Shown: piece after piece, positions 1-5,818 of the stretch
Layout of the letters: each line of letters begins with the position of its first letter
Position numbering within the stretch: the first letter of the stretch is position 1
Assembly (NCBI GenBank): GCA_027066255.1
Contig: JAMOOA010000156.1
Location: 1-7,619 of the forward strand
Length of the DNA stretch: 7,619 nucleotides
From: Candidatus Altimarinota bacterium
GTDB lineage: Bacteria; Patescibacteriota; Gracilibacteria; BD1-5; UBA6164
Direction: 5' to 3'
The notes under the pieces: model-generated
What the model was told of the DNA's origin: nothing
The model's database searches: none
What the model saw: the letters and a program-made list of their open reading frames with translations, nothing else
Position numbers and translations under genes: made by a program

Positions 1-645
1 ATATTTTTGAGGCTGTATACTCAGAGACTCCTTGAGAGACTTTTTCTTGGTTATAATGATAAAGACAAGGATAAATAGAAGACTACTACATTCAAGGAGA
101 TAGGCAGCTTCTATTGCGGGGAAGTCTTTTGCAAATAACTTGAAAATCAGAGTATTGATGGAGAAAATCACTCCTGCAAGAAGAGATGCGAGGATTCCCA
201 TGATGTCTTTCTTAGAGATACTCTCCCCACTTACTTGAGAAAGAATAAATACCCCTAGAAATATCACTCCAGTTCACAAGATATCGTAGAAAGAAATAGA
301 TTCTTGGAAGAAGAAATACCCAATCACAAAACCAGCTACAGTACGAGATACAGCCACAAAGCTTCTAGAAATACCCACAAGAGTAAGATTCATGGCATAA
401 AAAGCAGTAGTGAGATACATAGCTCCAAAGAAACCACAGAGAACAATTATGAGGGCATGTTTTTCAAGAAGTTCAGGTTTTTGCAGAATGCCTATAAGAA
501 GGGGGCTTCCTACGATGGTAACTGTAAGCTGTCTATAAAGAGACATTTTCTTTGCTCCCAGTTGTCTTCCAAAGAGTACATTGATAGTTGAAATTGCTGG
601 AAAGAGAATCACAGGGAGGAGAAAGTAGAGATATCAGATGTTCAT
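1..645 (-). CDS. EamA/DMT-family membrane transporter (partial, C-terminus beyond window)
   Basis: Probable inner-membrane permease of the drug/metabolite transporter superfamily; the substrate cannot be told. 215 codons are visible and the frame is open to base 1. The protein is strongly hydrophobic with repeated membrane segments. The first EamA repeat closes with a family-like stretch: AFYAMNL, ISRSFVAVSRTVAGFVIGYFFFQE, then a hydrophobic helix ending LGVFILSQ. A second repeat begins near residue 138 (GILASLLAGVIFSINTL). A full member has about 280-300 residues and 10 helices, so roughly a quarter is missing. Two in-frame TGA codons (residue 4, and the one after FYDIL) read as Gly. I chose the ATG at 645 because it adds a hydrophobic N-terminal helix; an internal GTG at 612 is the alternative. 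It lies 25 bases after the GDYXXLXY gene on the same strand, so co-transcription is likely. Family assignment is by pattern recognition only. Confidence 0.8.
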
Positions 646-670
646 ATTGACTTTGTTCTTATCTTGTAAC

Positions 671-1225
671 CTAGGGGGTAAAAGTTTTCGGGTTTATTTT
701 TTCTCATTTATAATAGAGTTCTACAATTTTTGCTGTTCCATATGAGTCTACTTTGATAAGTACTTTCATATCAGAGCGTACTCTTTCTATATTTCTTCCT
801 GTTCATTCAGGAACAAAGTATTTTCATATCCCGAGATTAATAGCATCTCATCACCATCATGATTTTCAGAGTTGAGTCCTTATATATAGAGTTTGTTTAG
901 AAGGTTTCTCTAGAGAAACATCTTGAACATATCCTATATCTTCAGTATCTTTTCAGAGGATGATATAGAAAGTATCTCACTGTTGAAGAGTATTGAGGCT
1001 GAGGAACTCTATTACTTTTTTATCTGTCTCTATAGTATACCTCAGAATAACATAGTCACCTCTTAGTAAATCTCTAGGGTCTACAGGTCTTGTTTCTAGA
1101 AAAATCTCTTCTCATACTTGAAGGGTATACTCGTTTATAAATATATATCCTACAAAAGACAAAACGATACATCCTATGATTCATAAAAATACTACAAAGT
1201 TTGGTTTTTTTTCAGTTGTTGTCAT
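671..1225 (-). CDS. GDYXXLXY family membrane-anchored protein
   Basis: 184-residue protein of the GDYXXLXY family, whose biochemical function is unknown. Residues 9-30 form one N-terminal membrane helix; the rest is soluble, probably outside the membrane. The family signature GDYVILRY is at 56-63, preceded by DPRDLLR. The second conserved block, with YFVPEGTGRNIE, is at 136-147. Eleven of its 18 glycines are encoded by TGA, including G141 in the conserved FVPEG motif and two adjacent TGA codons at 125-126. Read with the standard code the gene would be a string of short fragments. It ends in TAG. Its ATG lies one base after the TAA of the DUF2157 gene (TAA-T-ATG), so translational coupling is likely. 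GDYXXLXY proteins are commonly found beside or fused to DUF2157/DUF4401 membrane proteins, which matches this neighbour. Confidence 0.9.
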
Positions 1226-1226
1226 A

Positions 1227-2234
1227 TTATAATTCTGATGAAGGAGTAGTATCGTTTTTTCAAAGATATGTATTGATTTTTATATATCCATACACAAGTC
1301 ATATGAGAAAAAATCCTGTTATGATAAAAAATACCCCAGCATGCATATATCCCCATGCCCAATCAAAATATTTTACAATCATCCATAATCCTAACCATAC
1401 AAATGTTGCATGTCTTAGAAGTATTTCATGGTTTTTATTTGACCACCACATAAAAAAGAAGATAGTTCAGAGGAATAGTATATTGTGGAGAATTACAGCA
1501 AGAAGTGTTTCTCCTAGAAACATATAATCACTATCAAGTGTTGCTACAAAGAGACACAAGAAAAATATCTTAACGGAGATACCCGCTACAGGCATGAGCA
1601 AGTAATCATATACTTTTTTTGTCATCTTATTTACAAGATAACTTATTATTCATATAACTCCTGATACTACACTGAAAAGAGCAAGTATATATCTCTCATC
1701 TCTCCAAGAAGTGAAAAATACTTCTGTTGAATAGTAGAATATTACACCATAAAAGAGTGCTATACAAGTAACAACAATAGTTTTGAATCTGAATATATAT
1801 AATAGAGGGAGAGCAAGTACTAACCATAAAAGAAGGAGTGATCCTATAGTTCCATCAGTGTTATATATCTGTCCTATAAGAGCTATTGATGCTCAGATGA
1901 GTATACTTCCTAAGTAAGCGAATACATTTCCAAGTGTTTGAAGTTCTTTCTGAATATAACAAAAATAGTATCAACACAGGAGAGGAACTGTAGGAAGTAA
2001 AAGGGTGAGGATAAGCTGTATTGTTTTTGGGAAAAATCCCCAGTTGCTTGATATAACAAGAAGAACTCCCATCCCTATACATATGGCACCGATAGTTCCA
2101 AGGATTTTGAAAAATGATTTTGAACTACTTTCTTGTGCAAGGTCTTTTAAGATACCTATCTTTTGTTCATGGGATATAAGATCTTTTTCTTCCCAACGAT
2201 CTAAATATGCTTGGATATTTTTTGTGAAGGACAT
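1227..2234 (-). CDS. DUF2157 multi-spanning membrane protein
   Basis: 335-residue integral membrane protein. Residues 1-45 are a soluble, charged, helical N-terminus (KNIQAYLDRWEEKDLIS, then EQKIGILKDL), characteristic of DUF2157. The first helix follows (ILGTIGAICIGMGVLLVISSNWG), including the family-typical ISSNW. About eight to ten further hydrophobic helices occupy the rest, with a short polar C-terminal tail. Six in-frame TGA codons read as Gly (for example the one before YYFCYIQKE), all in the C-terminal two thirds; the stop is TAA. The ATG at 2234 is preferred over an in-frame TTG two codons upstream. It is first in a close-packed cluster with the GDYXXLXY gene and the EamA transporter. 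The molecular role of the family is not established; pairing with a GDYXXLXY protein suggests a joint membrane complex, which is inference. Confidence 0.87.
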
Positions 2235-2240
2235 GCTCAA

Positions 2241-2278
2241 AATACTTAATAAATATGTACTATTATTCTATAAGTATT
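2241..2278. repeat. Inverted repeat AATACTTA / TAAGTATT
   Basis: Perfect 8-base arms at 2241-2248 and 2271-2278 are separated by 22 bases, in the 60-base gap between dnaN and the DUF2157 gene. The repeat spans the proposed -10 element of the DUF2157 cluster, so it could be an operator. It has no T-run on either strand and a long AT-rich loop, so it is not a convincing terminator. In DNA this AT-rich an 8-base inverted repeat may be chance. Confidence 0.25.
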
Positions 2279-2292
2279 GTAGAGAGAATCAA
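2265..2292 (-). promoter_or_regulatory. Candidate sigma70-type promoter for DUF2157-GDYXXLXY-EamA cluster
   Basis: Read on the minus strand, TTGATT (2292-2287) is followed after 16 bases by TAGAAT (2270-2265). That is 4/6 and 5/6 matches to the consensus hexamers. Initiation would be near 2258, about 24 bases upstream of the DUF2157 ATG. The -35 lies just past the dnaN stop codon. AT-rich DNA yields such matches by chance, so this is tentative. Confidence 0.38.
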
Positions 2293-2294
2293 TA

Positions 2295-3422
2295 TTATAT
2301 CTTTAATGGCATAATAATATGTTTGAATTCGGAAGTGTCTTTTTTCTTTTTGTCGTCATCAACTGGAAGAACCATGATAGGAGCGAGAGGATTTTCAAAA
2401 CTGAGGGCGATATGTGTAGAATCCATAACTCCAAGTGCCTCGAGAAAATAGGTAGAGTTTACTCCGATGATGTTGTCTTCTCCTTCGACACTTCCTGTGA
2501 GTTTCACTTCTCCTTCTCCGATTTGCGTTTCTGAAGTCTCAAGGAGTATGCCAGTTTCACTACTCATACTCATTTTTATAGAGTAGTTATTCTCCTTGCT
2601 GATGAGGTTTATCTTTCTGAGAGCTTGTATGAGATCAACTCTGTTAATAACAGCTTTGGTAGCATAGGATTTTGGGAAAAAATTACTGTAGTCTGGAAAT
2701 TTTCCGTTGAGAAGCCTGGAATATATCTTTGCGTTCCCACAGAAAAATGCTATCTGATTTTCTCCAGAAATGATTTTTACCATGTCATCATCTTTGATAA
2801 TTCCTTTGATTTCGTAACTGGTTTTACTCGGAATGATTTGAGAAAAACTTTTGTCTATAGGAGTATCGAGGTGTGTCTTGTATTCTGAGAGTCTGAAACT
2901 ATCAGTCGAAGCAAAGGTTACTTCTTTTTCAGAGATATTTACCAGGAGTCCAGCAAGGGTTGGACGGATATTTCCTTCTGCACTGGAAAAAAGAGTCTTT
3001 TCTATAGACTTCCTGACGATACTTCCTTTCAGTGTAAGAGAGAGCTCTTCTTTGATATTTGGAATAACAGGAAACTCTTCGGCATTGATCCCTTTGATTT
3101 TTGTAACTCCACTTTCTGTTTTTATCTGTACACTATCATTTTTAATAAGTTCTATTTGGCAAGTATCGTCACTTACGAGATTCATATAACTAGAGAAGAG
3201 TTTACTAGGAACAGAAAAGGCTCCTTCAGATGATATAGTTACATCACTATCTATCATATATTCGATAGCCATTTCGAGGTTATTCGCAGTAAGGACTACG
3301 TTCTTGTAGTTCACTTTTATAAGGATATTCTCCAAGATAGGAGTAGTAGTGATACCAGCAGTCGCATGACCTACAACATTGAGTGCTTCTTGGAGTTTCT
3401 TTGTAGAGATTTGAAATTTCAT
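2295..3422 (-). CDS. dnaN: DNA polymerase III subunit beta (sliding clamp)
   Basis: Ring-forming processivity clamp that tethers the replicative polymerase and other DNA-handling proteins to duplex DNA; it acts as a homodimer in the cytoplasm at the replication fork. At 375 residues it is the normal family length (about 366-380), so all three clamp domains fit. The N-terminus MKFQISTKKLQEAL, the early TPILENILI stretch, LTANNLEMAIEY and the C-terminal end IIMPLKI (equivalent to the MPMR-type tail lining the partner-binding cleft) are characteristic. The stop is TAA. Unlike its neighbours it has no in-frame TGA: all of its about 20 glycines use GGN codons. The ATG start has no Shine-Dalgarno motif; its leader is A/T-rich. 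It is 103 bases downstream of the PriA-like gene and 60 upstream of the membrane cluster. dnaA, recF and gyrB, its frequent neighbours, are not seen here. Confidence 0.96.
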   Translation of the reverse strand: MKFQISTKKLQEALNVVGHATAGITTTPILENILIKVNYKNVVLTANNLEMAIEYMIDSDVTISSEGAFSVPSKLFSSYMNLVSDDTCQIELIKNDSVQIKTESGVTKIKGINAEEFPVIPNIKEELSLTLKGSIVRKSIEKTLFSSAEGNIRPTLAGLLVNISEKEVTFASTDSFRLSEYKTHLDTPIDKSFSQIIPSKTSYEIKGIIKDDDMVKIISGENQIAFFCGNAKIYSRLLNGKFPDYSNFFPKSYATKAVINRVDLIQALRKINLISKENNYSIKMSMSSETGILLETSETQIGEGEVKLTGSVEGEDNIIGVNSTYFLEALGVMDSTHIALSFENPLAPIMVLPVDDDKKKKDTSEFKHIIMPLKI

Positions 3423-3457
3423 AAAATATAGATTGAGATAAATAATTCTTCTATATT

Positions 3458-3478
3458 TTCTCTATTTTAGAGCGAAAA
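3458..3478. promoter_or_regulatory. Small palindrome in the dnaN upstream region
   Basis: CTCTA-TTT-TAGAG is a perfect 5-base inverted repeat at 3460-3472, flanked by TT on the left and, two bases further out on the right, by GAAAA. It lies about 40-50 bases upstream of the dnaN ATG within the 103-base gap after the PriA-like gene. It could be an operator or a 5'-leader hairpin. No convincing -35/-10 pair for dnaN was found beside it, and no known binding site matches it. Confidence 0.22.
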
Positions 3479-3525
3479 TCAATCGCAACAGAGTATTTGA
3501 TGTTAAAAAGATATCAAAAACTTGT

Positions 3526-4518
3526 CTATTCAATAATCAGCGACAATTTACTATTCCTCATTATCTCTATTTCTATATTTCTCAAAAATATCCTAACATC
3601 GTTTCATTTGATAATGATTTTATAGTGATACTGGTTGTTCCTTTTAAATGGAAGACAAACATATTGGATATCATATTCGTTTCTTTTATTGAGTGTTTGA
3701 AGCTTGTTATCGAGCATTTTCATGAAATTCTCAGCTTTTTGTTTTTGTATATCTCTATACTCAAGAGTTACCATTTGTGTAAAAGGGGGATAGTTAAAAA
3801 TCTTTCTTTCTTCTAGAGTACTCATAAAAAAATCCCTGTAATTTCCCTGGGTTATATGCTTTACGAAATCATTCTCAGGAATAAATGTTTGGAGTACTAC
3901 GTCTGTTTTAGCACCGACTCTTTCTCCTCTTCACAGGAGCTGTTTGGTATTGGTATAGACGCGTTCTTCTATATTGTATTTTGGAAATGAGAGTTCTTGC
4001 TCGAGGAGTATAACTCCTATGAGAGCCACGTCAGAGAAATCAAAACCCGTCGTTATCATCTTGGTTCCGATGATGATATCAGCTGACTTGAGTTTCTCTA
4101 GAGCTTCTTTTTTTGCTGTTTTTGTTTTGACGCTATCCGTATCAAAACGATAGATCTTCGACGAAGAGAAGGATTCCTTCAGTATTTTTTCTACTTGTTG
4201 AGTTCATACACCCACGCTCTTGATATGATTTCCATGACATTTTTTACAAGATAGAGGAGAGCTTTCTTGTGTTCCACAAAGATGACACAAAAGCCTCTCA
4301 GGATGATTATGTACAGAGAAACTTGCGTCACATTTGGGGCATTCGTACAAATACCCACAATCCTCACAAATCATGCATGAAAAAGCCCCTCTTTTGTTGA
4401 GATAGAGGATAGTCTTCTTTCCTGCAGAAAGAGTCTCGCCTATCTTTTCAAGAAGAGTTGTTGAAAGGTAAGAATTCTCTTTAGAACGGTCTTGTGAGAG
4501 ATTTACAGTATAGAGCAT
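3526..4518 (-). CDS. priA: PriA-like primosomal protein, C-terminal half only (helicase lobe 2, zinc-binding region, C-terminal domain)
   Basis: PriA restarts stalled replication forks by binding branched DNA and loading the replicative helicase. Only the second half of that protein is encoded: 330 residues versus about 730-800 for full-length PriA. Visible in order: start of helicase lobe 2; eight zinc-binding cysteines in four CxxC pairs (C51/54, C60/63, C78/81, C91/94); motif V GTKMITTGFDF (151-161); motif VI-like QLLGRGER (193-200) with both arginines kept; and the C-terminal domain with the family-typical YPPF. Absent are the 3'-end-binding domain, the winged helix, Walker A (GxTGSGKT) and DEEH. 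Three TGA codons read as Gly (105, 196, and after KIIIK); the last extends the protein from 3604 to a TAG at 3526. The start cannot lie further upstream because an in-frame TAA sits four codons before the ATG. Intact motifs argue against simple decay. A partner N-terminal half may be encoded elsewhere, or a rearrangement or assembly break may have removed it. Confidence 0.85.
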
Positions 4519-4526
4519 AGAAGGGC

Positions 4527-4532
4527 ATTATA
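4527..4532 (-). promoter_or_regulatory. Candidate -10 element for the PriA-like gene
   Basis: A perfect TATAAT on the minus strand ends 8 bases before the ATG at 4518. Initiation 6-7 bases downstream would fall within about two bases of that ATG, giving a leaderless or nearly leaderless transcript. No good -35 hexamer is seen at 16-18 bases upstream, so support is limited. Confidence 0.3.
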
Positions 4533-4586
4533 TTACTTAAAACAGGATACACGGTTTTTATGTATTTTCAATGTATAAAAGAGGAC

Positions 4587-4614
4587 TTGATATTTCAGCT
4601 GAGCTTCCTATAAT
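4587..4614 (+). promoter_or_regulatory. Sigma70-type promoter of dnaJ
   Basis: TTGATA (4587-4592), a 16-base spacer and a perfect TATAAT (4609-4614) form the best promoter match in the window. Initiation would be near 4621, giving a leader of about 28 A-rich bases before the dnaJ ATG at 4649. This also rules out the upstream in-frame ATG at 4571, which would precede the transcription start. No CIRCE-type heat-shock inverted repeat is visible around it. Confidence 0.6.
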
Positions 4615-4648
4615 CCTAGAGCTTAAAAATAAGAAAAACAAAGAAAAT

Positions 4649-5755
4649 ATGGAAAAGAAATGTTATTATGAAGTACTAGAAATAGAAAAGACTACTTCGA
4701 TAGATGGGATTAAGAAAGCATACAGGAAACTCGCAATGAAGTATCATCCAGATAGAAATGAAGGAAAAAAAGACGCAGAAGCCAAATTTAAAGAAGTGGG
4801 AGAAGCGTACGGAGTACTCTCAGATGCGGGGAAGAGAAAACAGTACGATATGTTTGGTCATTCCTCATGAGGAGGAAATCCATTTGGTGGAGGATGATTT
4901 CAGACAGATTTTGATGTGGGAGATATATTTGAATCATTTTTTGGGGGAGGTTTTTCTGGTGGAGGACGTCAGAGGAGTAGTTCCCAGAGAGGAGAGGATC
5001 TCGAGTACATCATGGAAATAGATCTCAAAACGAGTATATACGGAGAAAAACAAGAAATAGAATTCAACAAGAAAGTATCTTGCGAAACCTGTGACGGAGA
5101 TGGAGGTAAAAACAAACAGACATGTTCGGAGTGTGGAGGGAACGGAAGAGTTACCCGCACCTCTCAGACAGCTTTTGGAGTTATTCAACAGACTGTAGCA
5201 TGTGGAGCATGCTCGGGATCTGGAGAGACATTTGAAGAAGTATGTTCTGATTGTCATGGAGAAAAGAGACAAGTAAAAAAGGTAACCGTAGAGATAGATA
5301 TACCTGCAGGAATCGATGATGGAATGGTTATTAAACTTACGGGAGAGGGAAATGACGGAGTTGGAACAAAGGCTTCAGGAGACCTCTATGTCAAATTCTC
5401 TGTCAATCTTCAGGAAAAGAATCTCGAAAGAGACGGAACAGACCTACATTATAAAGTAGAGATAGATGTTATAGAAGCTATTCTCGGAACACAAAAGGAT
5501 ATCACTCTTCCGATACTTGGAAAGAGAACTATTTCTATTGATCCAGGAACACAAATGGGAACAATTATCAAAAATTCTGGAGATGGAGTAAAGTTTATCG
5601 ATAGAGATACAAAATGAGACCTACTCATACATGTAGATATAAAAATACCCAAAAAACTCGGAAAAAAAGAACGTGAATTCTATCATCAAGTTGCCTCAGA
5701 AAAGAAACTCAATGTTCTCAATAAAAAAGGAATTTTAGAAAAACTCTTTGGATAA
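4649..5755 (+). CDS. dnaJ: Chaperone protein DnaJ (type I Hsp40)
   Basis: Cytoplasmic co-chaperone that delivers unfolded clients to DnaK (Hsp70) and stimulates its ATPase. At 368 residues it has the full type I layout. The J domain spans about 5-68 with HPD at 33-35. A Gly/Phe-rich linker (about 70-106) follows. The zinc region holds four CxxC repeats (C145/148, C159/162, C185/188, C199/202); the fourth reads CSDCHGEK instead of the usual CxGxG ending. The C-terminal client-binding domains include [18 protein letters not shown] and DLYV. In-frame TGA codons encode G74 and G83 in the linker and G323 before DLLIHVDI; the stop is TAA. I chose the ATG at 4649 because the usual short N-terminus before YYEVL begins there and the promoter lies just upstream. 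The in-frame ATG at 4571 would add 26 unconserved residues. dnaK and grpE are not in the window. A terminator follows 20 bases after the stop. Confidence 0.96.
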
Positions 5756-5774
5756 AAACCTCTTTTAAAAATAC

Positions 5775-5818
5775 AAAAAATAACTATGATAGAAGGAATT
5801 ATTCATAGTTATTTTTTT
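5775..5818 (+). terminator. Rho-independent terminator after dnaJ
   Basis: TAACTATGA (5781-5789) pairs perfectly with TCATAGTTA (5803-5811) around a 13-base loop. The flanking A-run (5775-5780) can pair with the T-run (5812-5818), which also serves as the U-tract. The stem is AT-rich but long. Its T-run ends exactly where the ATG of the next gene begins. Confidence 0.72.

Noticed and set aside
671..1225. Under the standard code this and several other genes look like decayed pseudogenes with many stops.
   Set aside because: All interruptions are TGA, never TAA or TAG, and they fall at glycine positions; with table 25 the frames are complete.
1201..1527. 108-codon plus-strand open frame within the DUF2157 gene.
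   Set aside because: It is the opposite-strand shadow of a hydrophobic membrane protein; no start signal or domain supports it.
2005..2451. 148-codon plus-strand open frame across the DUF2157/dnaN junction.
   Set aside because: It is antisense to two well-supported genes, has no recognisable domain, and covers the intergenic promoter region.
3496..3518. TTTGAT / ATCAAA inverted repeat after the PriA-like gene as a terminator.
   Set aside because: The stem is only 6 bases with an 11-base loop, and no T-run follows on the minus strand.
4571..4648. Longer dnaJ start at the ATG at 4571.
   Set aside because: It adds 26 residues with no family similarity and lies upstream of the predicted transcription start.
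4934..5272. Minus-strand open frame antisense to the DnaJ zinc region.
   Set aside because: Its Cys/Ser/Thr-rich composition is a mirror of the dnaJ codons, with no family features.
5786..5818. Earlier in-frame ATG for the ABC transporter.
   Set aside because: It sits within the terminator hairpin and adds only 11 unconserved residues; kept as an alternative, not as the call.
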